Made by a program: the position numbers and the translations under genes. Under the pieces are notes generated by a model that did no database searches, was not told the DNA's origin, and worked only from the letters and a program-made list of their open reading frames with translations. Positions 20,075 to 28,979 of a DNA stretch of 64,000 bases are shown here, piece after piece. How positions within the stretch are numbered: position 1 is the stretch's first letter; every line of letters begins with the position of its first letter. The stretch is from Bacteroidales bacterium (lineage in GTDB: Bacteria > Bacteroidota > Bacteroidia > Bacteroidales > P3): NCBI GenBank assembly GCA_017446745.1, contig JAFSQF010000025.1, positions 1 to 64,000 on the forward strand, written 5' to 3'.

Positions 20075-21457
20075 ATGAAAAAATTATTACTCATTTCATT
20101 AGTCACGTATATTGGGTTGATTAACGCACAGAACGTAATACCTTTTGGCCAACGAATACCAGAGTATTATTATTGGGACAGCAATTGGTACGACTGGTTA
20201 TACATACAAAATCCAGACTCCGCATTCGATTACTATCCATACACAAATGCGTTAACAGTTTACCTACGCCCATATGCAGATATCTTTGTCGGTCGGAAGT
20301 GTGTTACCAACACGCCCCTGAAAATTATCGGAATCGCAGCTCCAGTGACGACAGGACCTGTAAATATAAATTATGTTTATGACACCGTAGAGGAACACCG
20401 TATACCCGAGCAGTTCAAGCTGTATATAGAAACAGACTCTGGATTTGAATGTCTTACAGAAGCACAATGGGACACCACATCAAGATACAAGATGTGTTTC
20501 AGAAACGGCTATAACACCGATATTTATACCGTAAGAGAAGCCTACTTTGAACAACCGTATATCCTTAGCGGAACTTTTTATGTCGGGGGTACAACTCACA
20601 ACACGCTTAAGAACTTCCCGTTCGGAGAATTACCATACGATTATCTTCATATTCCCACATTTTACGTGGGATATCAGCCAGAAGATACCACTTCCGGGGC
20701 CGTTGGAGACGATGTGATATGGAAATATATAGACGAGAGAATAATGCTTAATTCACCACAATGGTATTTAGATTATCTCGGAGATGCGGCATATTATGAC
20801 ACCGTGAAATGGAACCGGGAACAGAATAACGTCTTTTTGGCCATATTCCCTATTTTCGACACCAGTTATGTTTATATAGAACCGCAAGACACATGCCATG
20901 CTCCCACTGGATTACATATCATGAATGCTGATAGTACAGAGGTGACCCTCACATGGGACGCCGGAGAAGAGGGGCGATGGGAGTTATCAATATGCCCGCA
21001 AGACTGCCCCATAGACAGTGGGCAACTGATTCAGTCAAACCTTAACTTCATAACGCTCGATGAGCTCGACACATCAATGTGGTACACTGCATACGTCCGC
21101 ACCGTTTGCGACGATACGATTTACAGCATCTGGAGCGACAGCATCCATTTCTACGTAGCAGGTATGGGGGTCTCGGAGGATGACACTAACGGTCAAACAG
21201 ATCCGGTCTCATTCCACACCATTGTGGAGGATTACACCAGACTTATGCCAAACCCAGCCAACGATTTTGTAAGGATATTCTCCTCATTTGGAATAAAAAA
21301 GATTGAGATATTCACACTTCATGGTAAGCTTATAGAAGCAAGGGAAGTTGACAGCCTTGCCACAAGCATAGACATTTCCACATTATCAAGTGGTACATAT
21401 ATAGTAAGGATTGCCACAAGGGCTGGATTAGTGACCCGCCGTTTAACGGTACTTTAA
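20075..21457 (+). CDS. T9SS-sorted FN3-domain secreted protein
   Basis: A 460-residue exported protein. Residues 1-18 form a signal peptide ending in NAQ. Residues about 19-270 are an unrecognised domain rich in Tyr, Trp and Asp (VIPFGQRIPEYYYWDSNWYD near its start). Residues about 275-362 resemble a fibronectin type III domain (APTGLHIMNADSTEVTLTWD, WYTAYVRTVCDDT). Residues 386-460 form a type A T9SS sorting domain (LMPNPANDFVRIFSS, GTYIVRIATRAG). It should therefore be secreted by the type IX system and anchored or released at the cell surface. A close paralogue follows at 21652. I do not recognise the N-terminal domain and assign no activity. Confidence 0.85.
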   Translation: MKKLLLISLVTYIGLINAQNVIPFGQRIPEYYYWDSNWYDWLYIQNPDSAFDYYPYTNALTVYLRPYADIFVGRKCVTNTPLKIIGIAAPVTTGPVNINYVYDTVEEHRIPEQFKLYIETDSGFECLTEAQWDTTSRYKMCFRNGYNTDIYTVREAYFEQPYILSGTFYVGGTTHNTLKNFPFGELPYDYLHIPTFYVGYQPEDTTSGAVGDDVIWKYIDERIMLNSPQWYLDYLGDAAYYDTVKWNREQNNVFLAIFPIFDTSYVYIEPQDTCHAPTGLHIMNADSTEVTLTWDAGEEGRWELSICPQDCPIDSGQLIQSNLNFITLDELDTSMWYTAYVRTVCDDTIYSIWSDSIHFYVAGMGVSEDDTNGQTDPVSFHTIVEDYTRLMPNPANDFVRIFSSFGIKKIEIFTLHGKLIEAREVDSLATSIDISTLSSGTYIVRIATRAGLVTRRLTVL

Positions 21458-21518
21458 AATAGCAGCCCAGCCATCATTTCCCGATGCTGTCAAATCTTGG
21501 CAATAACACAGGGAAGTG

Positions 21519-21537
21519 AACGGATATCACCGTTTTT
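21519..21537 (+). terminator. Possible weak terminator
   Basis: A 5-bp stem (AACGG with CCGTT) closes a 6-nt loop and runs into five T, about 62 bp past the stop of the preceding gene. The stem is short, so this is tentative. Confidence 0.35.
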
Positions 21538-21651
21538 ATAGGGTGGATATCATCCGTTTTAAACAATATAGTCCTCAAAAATCTGAAGGCGAAGAAGGGA
21601 AACACCAATATTATGGATAAAGATTGTATCAAATAGAAAAAAACCTATCCC

Positions 21652-23016
21652 ATGAAAAAAATAATTCTTCTTTATTTTATTTTCAGCACCTGCCTGATTA
21701 ACTCTCAAACAGTAATACCTTTTGGCCAACGAATACCAGAGTATTATTATTGGGACAGCAACTGGTATGACTGGCCGTATATTCAGAACCCTAACTCAGC
21801 ACTCGATTACTATCCATACATGAGAGCATTGACAGAATATCTTCATCCTTCCGCCGATATTTTCGTCGGTAGACGATGCATAACCAACTCACCCATGAAA
21901 ATCATAGGTATTGCTGCACCAGTAACAACAACTCCATTCCCAGAAAGAATTTTCGACACAATAATGGAACACCGCATACCAGAGTACTTCAGACTCTATG
22001 ATGAAAACGACTCTGGATTTGTATTACTGACAGAAGCTCAATGGGACACCGTTTCACGATATAAGATGTGTTTCTTAAATGAATCAAACACTGAAATGTT
22101 TGACGTGAAAGAGGCCTATTTCAATCAACCAATTATTGTTAGCGACACCTTCTATGTCGGTGGTACCACACATAATTCCCACATTAATTATCAGAACGAC
22201 GAAATCCCTCTACCTTATATTTACTAGCCCACTTATTACATTGGATACGAACCGGTAGACAGCATTTCAGACCCTGTGAATGACGTGGCAATATGGAAAT
22301 ATCTTGACGAAAGAGTCTACCAAAATGCTCCTCAATGGTATATAGATTTCCTTGGTGATAATGCTTATTACGACACTGTGAAATGGAATCAAGTATACAC
22401 AAATATTTATTTGGCTTTTTTCCCCATTTTCGACACAAGTTACGTTTATATAGAACCTGTTGATTCCTGCAATGCCCCAACAGGTTTCCGTATTCTGAAC
22501 AATGACAGCACCGGCGTAACCCTGACATGGGATGCTGCCAATGAGAGCCTTTGGGAAGTGGCTGTATACCCACACAGCAGTCCAAATGAGGACGGATTTT
22601 TAACCCAATCCGACTTGAATTTCATCACGTTCGATGAACTTGACACCTCGATGTGCTATACGGCATACGTGCGCACCTTATGCAACGACACATTATTCAG
22701 CCCATGGAGTGACAGCCTCCAATTCTGCGTAGCCGGCAGGTCAAGCACCGACCCCACCGATCCGGTCTCCATCCTAAACATCGCCGACGATTACACATTC
22801 CTCATGCCAAATCCGGCCAGCAACCATGTAAGCATTTTCTCATCGTTCAAAATAAAGAACATTGAAATATTCACCTCACAAGGCACCTTATTATACAATT
22901 CTAATGTTGACGGCCTAACCAAAACCATAGATGTCTCATCGCTTGCAAAAGGCGTCTATGTTGTCCGTATTGCCACTACTACAGGCTATGTAATACGTCG
23001 ATTAATAGTCCATTAG
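21652..23016 (+). pseudogene. Paralogue of the 20075 gene, interrupted by an in-frame TAG
   Basis: Two collinear open frames in the same reading phase (21652-22224 and 22228-23016) together encode a 454-residue protein that aligns end to end with the 460-residue product at 20075: signal peptide, the same VIPFGQRIPEYYYWDSNWYD domain, FN3 segment and T9SS sorting domain (LMPNPASNHVSIFSS). The only interruption is TAG at 22225-22227, in the region where the intact paralogue reads LPYDYLHIPTFYVGY; here it is LPYIY, stop, PTYYIGY, with a 6-bp deletion next to it. Everything downstream remains well conserved, so the mutation looks recent. If the TAG is real, only a 191-residue fragment without FN3 and sorting signal is made. 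The final stop overlaps the converging gene at 23013. Confidence 0.8.
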
Positions 23017-23444
23017 ATATTCTTATTCTTAATGGCCATATCATAACTTGGCAATGTGACTGGTACCAGTCTTCTGGCATCAAAGTCCACCGCCAAGCAT
23101 ATCTGCTGCAGTCCATTGGTTAAAAAAAGATACGGCACATGCAGCACCAAGTTATAGCGTGATGCCTGGTCAACAACTTTCTGCGTCAACCTTACGGTCT
23201 CTTTTTTGCATTCCACAATCACGAAAGGACGCATCTGGCAGTCGTATAACACTATGTCGCACCGCTTCGTGAGGCCGTTAAGGGTTATGGCTCCCTCCAC
23301 TTGCATCAGCTCGTAGGGGTAGCCATAACCCTCGTGCAGCATCCTGATGGTCTGCTGACGCACCCATTCTTCGGGTGTCAACGCCACATGCCGTCGCCGG
23401 ACCGGACAGAGTATTGTTTGGCTACTTTTAGCAGCAGGAGACAT
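23013..23444 (-). CDS. PD-(D/E)xK nuclease-like protein, HsdR N-terminal-like
   Basis: A 143-residue protein matching the small stand-alone proteins annotated as type I restriction enzyme R-subunit N-terminal domain, which are widespread in Bacteroidota. It opens its core with ALTPEEWVRQQTIRMLHEGY and has the nuclease-fold motif: Glu50, Asp63 (RCDIVLYD) and Glu78-x-Lys80 (VIVECKKE). It lacks the helicase and translocation parts of HsdR and has no methylase or specificity partner nearby, so a classical type I system is unlikely. Its upstream spacer is filled by the tandem array at 23471-23646. The role is unknown. Confidence 0.75.
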   Translation of the reverse strand: MSPAAKSSQTILCPVRRRHVALTPEEWVRQQTIRMLHEGYGYPYELMQVEGAITLNGLTKRCDIVLYDCQMRPFVIVECKKETVRLTQKVVDQASRYNLVLHVPYLFLTNGLQQICLAVDFDARRLVPVTLPSYDMAIKNKNI

Positions 23445-23470
23445 ATTGTGGATATTTTATCAATTATTAT

Positions 23471-23646
23471 CGCAGGCGGGACGCCCGCGTACCAACTTAT
23501 CGCAGGCGGGACGCCCGCGTACCAACTCATCGCAGGCGGGACGCCCGCGTACCAACTTATCGCAGGCGGGACGCCCGCGTACCAACTCATCGCAGGCGGG
23601 ACGCCCGCGTACCAACTCATCGCAGGCGGGACGCCCGCGTACCAAC
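23471..23646. repeat. 30-bp tandem array, six copies
   Basis: Units begin at 23471, 23501, 23531, 23561, 23591 and 23621, the last being partial. Each has the core CGCAGGCGGGACGCCCGCGT, containing the inverted repeat GCGGG-ACG-CCCGC, followed by ACCAACTTAT or ACCAACTCAT. Copies differ almost only at that T/C position. There are no spacers between units. A single diverged copy lies at 30698-30722. It fills the gap between the receptor gene (stop at 23656) and the nuclease-like gene (start at 23444). Confidence 0.95.
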
Positions 23647-23655
23647 AGAGGGCAA

Positions 23656-26238
23656 TCATTCATCACCGCCTTCCTCTTCCATACTGCTCCTCACACCGGC
23701 GTCCATATCTTGAGGTTGTTGTTGCTGCTTAAGGCCGTTGTTGATTTTGTAGGTGAAGCCGATAGTGACGGTGGGCGAGAGGCGTTTGGAACGGGTTACG
23801 CGGCTCAGCTGGCGCGTGAAGGTCTCATGCCCCCAGCCGCCAGTGGAAAAGAGGTCACCCACACGCAGGTTGATGGTGCCACGCTTGTTCAGCACGTCCT
23901 TCTTCACAGCCAGGTCGAACCAGATATTGCCGTACATCTTGGTCTGCAGATCGAACCACGGCGCATAGAATTGTCCAGAGAGCTGTACGGTCCAATCCTT
24001 GGGGAGCGTCATGAACGAATTGAACTTGCCGCTTGCCTGGAAAGCATCGTGACGCTCGTTGTCGAGAAGGTCGGTGCCTTCGATAGTGTTTTGGTAAACA
24101 TTAAGGCTGAGGTTGAGCTTCCACCACTTAAAGGCCTGCCAGTCGACGATAAGTTCCATGCCGTAGTTGTAGCCTTGGTTCAGGTTCTGCGGGGCCGAGG
24201 CCCAGTAGCCGTCATACTCGCTGTTGTAGGGCTCCCACCACGAATAGTGTGCCGCGCTGGCCGAATCCCACACAAAGCCGTACCAGGTTATCATATTGTT
24301 TGTCTGGCGGAAATAGGCGGAGGTGTAGAAGTTGACTTTCTCGAAGCCGAGGTTATATGAAAGTTCGAAGGCATTGGTGAACTCCGGGTCGAGGTTTGGG
24401 TTGCCGAAGCTCAGTTCCTGACCTTCGCGCACATTCATGTAGGGGTTCATGTCCCACATGTGTGGCCGACGCACGCGGCGGCTGTAGCTGAACTGAGCGC
24501 TCTGCAGCTTGCTTATCTCGTAGGAGAGGTGCAGCGTGGGGTATATTTCGGGGTATTCTTTATGCACGGTGATGTCAGTGTGGTTGAGGTCCTTGCCATC
24601 GGTGAGGGCATACTCGCCGCGCAACCCGGCCTGGAGAGAGAATTTCTCGCCCACCTTGCCTCCGAGGGTGGCATAGATGGCGTGAACCTGCTGCGTGTAG
24701 TTGAAGTGAGTGGACGAGAGGGAGTCGTAATATTTCTCGAGACGATGAAGGTTATTGTACTCAGTGCGCCAATAGGTGGCATCCTGGTCGGGCCAGTCCA
24801 TACGTCCCTCGTAGCCGGTCTCCAGCTTCCAGCCATTGGCAAAGGGGTGCAGATAGTTCAACTTGAGGTTCAGAGCTTCGTGGCGGTTTTTAGAGTCCGA
24901 GTTGCGCAAATAGTAGTTTCCCCACATAGCCGTGCTGTCGCCGCCAAGGGCATTATACAGCTGTTCCTGAACGCCTTCGCCCTGCACACGGCGCATCGAG
25001 AAAGTGGCATCGGCGGTAAGCTCACGGTCTTTCTCGTCGAACTTCTTGGTGTAGTGGAGGTTGAAACTATGGTTATGGTTGCGGTTGATGTTGGTGTCGG
25101 TCTGATGATAGTTGAGCAGCCCGCCGCTGAAGAGGTCGGTGGAGTTGATGTCGCTCCAACGGTTTCTTGTGCCGCCACGCAGCTGGTAGCTGACGAGGAG
25201 GCTGTTCTTGTCGTTGAAGAAATACTCGCCGCCCACCTTGATGCTGCCCATGGAATTGCGGCTGTGGCTGTACTGGTCTATAGTGTCCTGCGACCAAGGG
25301 ATGCTGTCGTGCATACGTATACGGTTGGCATGGCCCACATGCCCACGGCTACGCACCCCTCCATCTGCCGAGAGGAAGAGGTTGTACTTCTCGGTGGTGT
25401 AATTGAGGCTCAGTGTTGCCATACTTGTAGGCAGCAAGGCCGGCAAAGCGTCGGGATAGTCGCTCTTCAAGAAAGCCAGAGGAGCGCCAAGGTTGAGCGA
25501 CACAGCCCCATTCAGGCCCATAGCCGCAGAGGCTTTGTCTTTCAGTTTGATATTGATGATGCCCGACATACCTTCGGGGTCGTACTTTGCCGAGGGGTTG
25601 GTGATGACCTCCACGCTCTCCACGCTGCTGGCGGGGGTCTGTTCCAGAAGGCTTTCCAAATCGTTGGCCACAAGCTCGTAGGGGCGACCATTGATAAGCA
25701 CCTTGACGTTCGAAGAGCCACGCAGGCTGACGTTGCCATCATTGTCGATAGATACACTTGGGACATTCTGCAGCACGTCGGTGGCGGTGCCGCCGCTGGA
25801 CACGAGGTTCTTGTCCACATTCACCACGCGTTTGTCGAGCTGGTACTCCACCATGGTGCGTTCGGCCGAGACCACCACGGCATCCAGTTTGGCCGATGAG
25901 GGCGAAATGGTAAGCTTGCCGAGGTTGACAGTGGGGTGCTGAGCCGACACGGTCACGCGGTCGGCATGAATATAGGGTGCATAGCCCATAAAGGAGACGC
26001 GCAGCAGGTAGCTGCCGTAAGGGGCGTTGACCGTGAACGAGCCATTGCTTGCCGTCATGGCCCCCACACCTTTAACCATGGTGCTGTCTTTTGGGTTGAG
26101 CAGCGTCACCGACGCGTATTCCACAGCTGACGAGCTCTTCTTGTCTATCACACGTCCCGTAATGGTGCCCTTCTGAGCAAACCCCGACGGCAAAAGCATC
26201 ATGACCATAGTCGCCAACACAAACAATCTAAATCTCAT
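23656..26238 (-). CDS. Outer-membrane beta-barrel receptor (TonB-dependent receptor-like)
   Basis: An 860-residue outer-membrane protein. Residues 1-21 are a signal peptide. About 25-110 form a carboxypeptidase-regulatory-like beta-sandwich (GTITGRVIDKKSSSAVEYAS). About 120-235 form a plug domain with LQNVPSVSIDNDGNVSLRGS, KVLINGRPYELV and SVEVITNPSAKYDPEGMSGI. The remainder is a beta-barrel of the family-3 outer-membrane type, ending in a Gln-rich and acidic tail rather than a terminal aromatic residue. No SusD partner and no clear TonB box were seen, so the substrate is unknown. Confidence 0.85.
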   Translation of the reverse strand: MRFRLFVLATMVMMLLPSGFAQKGTITGRVIDKKSSSAVEYASVTLLNPKDSTMVKGVGAMTASNGSFTVNAPYGSYLLRVSFMGYAPYIHADRVTVSAQHPTVNLGKLTISPSSAKLDAVVVSAERTMVEYQLDKRVVNVDKNLVSSGGTATDVLQNVPSVSIDNDGNVSLRGSSNVKVLINGRPYELVANDLESLLEQTPASSVESVEVITNPSAKYDPEGMSGIINIKLKDKASAAMGLNGAVSLNLGAPLAFLKSDYPDALPALLPTSMATLSLNYTTEKYNLFLSADGGVRSRGHVGHANRIRMHDSIPWSQDTIDQYSHSRNSMGSIKVGGEYFFNDKNSLLVSYQLRGGTRNRWSDINSTDLFSGGLLNYHQTDTNINRNHNHSFNLHYTKKFDEKDRELTADATFSMRRVQGEGVQEQLYNALGGDSTAMWGNYYLRNSDSKNRHEALNLKLNYLHPFANGWKLETGYEGRMDWPDQDATYWRTEYNNLHRLEKYYDSLSSTHFNYTQQVHAIYATLGGKVGEKFSLQAGLRGEYALTDGKDLNHTDITVHKEYPEIYPTLHLSYEISKLQSAQFSYSRRVRRPHMWDMNPYMNVREGQELSFGNPNLDPEFTNAFELSYNLGFEKVNFYTSAYFRQTNNMITWYGFVWDSASAAHYSWWEPYNSEYDGYWASAPQNLNQGYNYGMELIVDWQAFKWWKLNLSLNVYQNTIEGTDLLDNERHDAFQASGKFNSFMTLPKDWTVQLSGQFYAPWFDLQTKMYGNIWFDLAVKKDVLNKRGTINLRVGDLFSTGGWGHETFTRQLSRVTRSKRLSPTVTIGFTYKINNGLKQQQQPQDMDAGVRSSMEEEGGDE

Positions 26239-26297
26239 AACGTTCTCTCAACATTTTGAATTGATTAGCAAAAAAATGAACTATAAATTCGAGGAAA

Positions 26298-26648
26298 TCA
26301 GCTTCTCACGAAGTGAGGCATCTCGAAAGGAATTTCGATAGAGTACTCTATCAGTCCGCCGAACGACTTGTCCTCTTTCCACCATGGCGTTTGGTAGATG
26401 AGTTTCTTCACCTTCTTGCCTTCCGGAGTTGTTTTTTCAATGGTGTAGGCGTTGAGCATCTGGTGCTCCAGCAAGCCTTTAAGCTTGGTTTTGGCTGGCT
26501 CAGGATGGCAGTTCATAAGATTGTAGCCCACAATTTTTTTGCCGTGGCTGTTAACGTCGGCGGAATGTTGGTTCATATCAAGGATGTTGCCCTCTGGGTC
26601 GCACACCGTGATGGCGATATTGTCTAAGCCTTCGAAATAATTGTCCAT
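26298..26648 (-). CDS. Small single-domain PAS protein
   Basis: A 116-residue soluble protein that looks like one PAS domain: YFEGLDNIAITVCDPEGNIL, then DMNQHSADVNSHGKKIVGYN, CHPEPAKTKLKGLL, and the C-terminal LIYQTPWWKEDKSFGGLIEY. It resembles the PAS domains found in DUF438-type proteins. There is no output domain, so it may bind a ligand and act on a partner protein. It lies downstream of the phosphate butyryltransferase gene, separated by a terminator, and 59 bp upstream of the receptor gene. Confidence 0.7.
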   Translation of the reverse strand: MDNYFEGLDNIAITVCDPEGNILDMNQHSADVNSHGKKIVGYNLMNCHPEPAKTKLKGLLEHQMLNAYTIEKTTPEGKKVKKLIYQTPWWKEDKSFGGLIEYSIEIPFEMPHFVRS

Positions 26649-26661
26649 CTTGCAAAATGTA

Positions 26662-26702
26662 TAAAAAAGAGAAGGCGGGGGACGGAGAATCCCCAGCCTT
26701 CC
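26662..26702 (-). terminator. Terminator of the phosphate butyryltransferase gene
   Basis: On the minus strand GAAGGC-GGGGA type arms (26671-26701, one mismatched pair) close a short loop and are followed by TCTTTTTT. It lies about 40 bp past the ptb stop and just upstream of the PAS gene. Confidence 0.8.
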
Positions 26703-26738
26703 TGTTGTTTCATTTAAAATTTCATTAGTCGGAAACGA

Positions 26739-27647
26739 TTACTTGGTGTTCAGAGCAGCCAAAGCGATGCTATAGAGCTTTGAGTTGACGCTGTCGCCAC
26801 GGCTGGTGAGGACGCAAGGCACCTTGGCGCCTACCACCATGCATGCCAGTTCGGCGCCGCCGAACTTGGTGCAGGCTTTGTAGAACACGTTGCCCGATTC
26901 GATGTTGGGGAAGAGCAGACCGTCGGCATCGCCGGCCACCTCGCTGACCAGTTTCTTGGTCTGAGCGCTTTCCTTGTCGATAGCGCAGTCGAGCGACAGA
27001 GGTCCGTCGACCACGGCACCCTTGATCATGCCGCGCTGGCTCATCATGCCGAGCCAAGCACCCTCGGAGCAGGCACGCATGCCCACGCTCACCTGCTCGG
27101 TGGCGGCGATGACAGCAATCTTCGGCTTAGCGATCTCGAGGCTCTTGGCGACGCTGATAACGTAGTTCAGCATGGCCTGTTTCTGCTTGAAATCCGGGTC
27201 GGGGATAATGGCCACGTCGGAGCAGACAAGCAGCTTGTGGTAGGCCGGGACCTGGAACACGGCGATATGGGTCAGCATATCGTTCTTTTTGCCGGGCATC
27301 AAGCCGTTCTCCTTGTTAAGGATAGCACGCATATACTTGTCGGTGCTGAGCAGGCCTTTCATGAGGAAGTCGGCCTCGCCGGCGTTGATCATTGCCACGG
27401 CCTTGGCGCCGCACTTGTTGTCGTCGGCCTCCTGAACCAGGTGGAACTTGTTGGGGTCGATACCTTCCTCGGCACAGACTTTCTTAATGGTCTCGATGTC
27501 GCCCACCAAAGTGGCGTCAATGATACCTTTGTCGACAGCCAAGCTGGCGGCTCCAATAGTGTGCGAATCGTTGGCGTATGCTGCCACCATTCTTTTCTTA
27601 CTTTTAGTTTTGACCAATTCCAGAAGGTCATCTAACTTTGTAACCAT
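26739..27647 (-). CDS. ptb: Phosphate butyryltransferase / phosphate acetyltransferase family
   Basis: Catalyses transfer of an acyl group between CoA and phosphate, normally butyryl-CoA to butyryl phosphate before butyrate kinase. The 302-residue product covers the whole PTA/PTB fold: MKGLLSTDKYMRAILNKENG, LTHIAVFQVPAYHKLLVCSD, VSVGMRACSEGAWLGMM, KGAVVDGPLSLDCAIDKESA and a C-terminal SRGDSVNSKLYSIALAAL. No butyrate kinase gene follows; the gene is monocistronic, with a terminator directly downstream. Substrate choice (butyryl, branched acyl or acetyl) cannot be read from the sequence. Confidence 0.85.
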   Translation of the reverse strand: MVTKLDDLLELVKTKSKKRMVAAYANDSHTIGAASLAVDKGIIDATLVGDIETIKKVCAEEGIDPNKFHLVQEADDNKCGAKAVAMINAGEADFLMKGLLSTDKYMRAILNKENGLMPGKKNDMLTHIAVFQVPAYHKLLVCSDVAIIPDPDFKQKQAMLNYVISVAKSLEIAKPKIAVIAATEQVSVGMRACSEGAWLGMMSQRGMIKGAVVDGPLSLDCAIDKESAQTKKLVSEVAGDADGLLFPNIESGNVFYKACTKFGGAELACMVVGAKVPCVLTSRGDSVNSKLYSIALAALNTK

Positions 27648-27693
27648 ATCTGTTTTATTTTATTATATTAATCTAATATTTATTTTGAGTTTG

Positions 27694-27701
27694 CAAAGAT
27701 A
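27694..27701 (-). promoter_or_regulatory. Promoter -7 element of ptb
   Basis: TATCTTTG on the minus strand, about 46 bp before the ptb start, fits the Bacteroidetes TAnnTTTG box. No good TTTG -33 box is found at the expected distance. Confidence 0.55.
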
Positions 27702-27823
27702 CAAAAAAAAACGATACAGATTAGACATAATGAACAAAATATAATGATTGTCTGCAAATATCCCCAAAAAACGAAATCTCACAGAGACGCAAATAAGGGG
27801 TAATTTCCAATCCACACATTGCG

Positions 27824-27876
27824 GAAAACATAGATTTTCTTGTTGGGGTTATTGGGAATAAGCCACCACGAGGCTT
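27824..27876 (+). repeat. Dispersed hairpin repeat, degraded copy
   Basis: It retains the ends of the 114-bp repeat (GAAAACATAGATT, then GGGGTTATTGGGAATAAGCC and AGGCTT) but lacks the middle hairpin. It is in the same orientation as the copies at 19793 and 30519, and lies on the left side of the restriction-modification genes. Confidence 0.6.
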
Positions 27877-28033
27877 CTACGGCACGTTGCGGACAATCAT
27901 TTTTTGATGAGCGTGTGGAGACAAGAAATCAGTCGTATCACCACCGACAAAAAAAATGTTGACAGAGGGCAATTAAAACAAAGAAACGGCGTTAAGTTAG
28001 TACGTTGAGAGATTGAACAATCAAATCATTATA

Positions 28034-28054
28034 TTGTTGATTATAAATCAACAA
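28034..28054. promoter_or_regulatory. Perfect palindrome upstream of the nuclease gene, possible operator
   Basis: TTGTTGATT and AATCAACAA are perfect 9-bp inverted arms around a 3-bp centre, 61 bp before the nuclease start codon. A second small palindrome, GATTG-AA-CAATC, lies about 15 bp upstream. The symmetry suggests a dimeric protein site, but no controller gene is present. Confidence 0.4.
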
Positions 28055-28115
28055 ATTTACAAGCAGTGAAAGTCAAGCACAATTTATGAACGAGAACCAT
28101 CAATAAAGAAAGCCT

Positions 28116-28979
28116 ATGCAGAATAACAATCCCATAGCAGAGGTTTTTGGTTTTCCCACCGATAATATTTCAGAAAGGGCACAGTATTACAGGGATAATT
28201 GCCTCTGTCCGTTCTATAACCGCTACCCCAACTGTACAAAAGACAAAGCAGACAATCCTTTGGGAGTGTGCAGCATAAATCATGCGGGGAGCCAGGTCAT
28301 CACCTGCCCAACACGTTTTCGCGAGGACTGGATGATTCTTCGTAACGCAGCCGAGTTTGCATGGGGAAAGGGAGTCAGGTGGACTTCACTACCTGAAATC
28401 AAATTGACAGATGCCGATGGTCAGTCTGCTGGCAATATTGACTATGTGATAGCCCGTTACAATTCGGACGGTCACATCACAGACTTTGCTACAATAGAGG
28501 TACAAGGTGTTTATATTAGCGGGAATTTGCGCAACCCATTCCAAAAATACATGGAGCATCCATCCGCCGATTTCAGCTGGGATGGACGGAACTACCCACA
28601 CCCTGACTACCTTTCTTCATCGCGCAAACGGCTAATCCCTCAGATGCTATATAAAGGCGGCATTTTCAAGGCATGGAACAAGAAACAGTGTGTGGCAATT
28701 CAAAAGTCATTTTTTGACACGCTCCCAAACTTGCCGACCACAACAAAAGCCAAGGCCGATATTGCATGGTTTTTGTATGATTTGCAATACAACAAATCTG
28801 ACAACCAATATCATCTAAAACTTGTCAACACAGTGTACACAGAGTTCCACGCCGCTTTGCAACGTGTTATTTACACAAAGCCAGGAGACATGAACGCTTT
28901 CATATCGGTTTTGCAAGGCAAATTAGAGGAGCGACTTTCCACAGCACCCGATGCACACTCAGTATTTGAACTGCTATGA
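28116..28979 (+). CDS. NotI-family restriction endonuclease
   Basis: A 287-residue protein matching the NotI restriction enzyme family in its N-terminal half: AEVFGFPTDNISERAQYYRD, LCPFYNRYPNCTKDKADNPL, GVCSI, ITCPTRFREDWM. In NotI four Cys form an iron-binding site; the likely equivalents are Cys31, Cys40, Cys52 and Cys64. The catalytic region shows Asp109 (GNIDYVIA) and Glu128-Val-Gln130 (ATIEVQGVYISGN), agreeing with the unusual Glu-x-Gln form of the PD-(D/E)xK motif I recall for NotI. The stop overlaps the methylase start (ATGA), so the pair forms one unit. The recognition sequence cannot be predicted. Confidence 0.85.
   Translation: MQNNNPIAEVFGFPTDNISERAQYYRDNCLCPFYNRYPNCTKDKADNPLGVCSINHAGSQVITCPTRFREDWMILRNAAEFAWGKGVRWTSLPEIKLTDADGQSAGNIDYVIARYNSDGHITDFATIEVQGVYISGNLRNPFQKYMEHPSADFSWDGRNYPHPDYLSSSRKRLIPQMLYKGGIFKAWNKKQCVAIQKSFFDTLPNLPTTTKAKADIAWFLYDLQYNKSDNQYHLKLVNTVYTEFHAALQRVIYTKPGDMNAFISVLQGKLEERLSTAPDAHSVFELL

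Larger units (their letters stand above)
27702..28115. other. Intergenic region upstream of the restriction-modification genes
   Basis: About 410 bp without a gene. It contains the degraded repeat copy at 27824-27876 followed by an ATTTTTTGATGA segment also seen beside copy 1, and the palindrome at 28034-28054. No TAnnTTTG promoter was found for the downstream genes. Confidence 0.6.

Noticed and set aside
23471..23646. CRISPR array
   Set aside because: The 30-bp units abut with no spacers, the variation is a single T/C site, and no cas genes are in the window. It is a tandem minisatellite.
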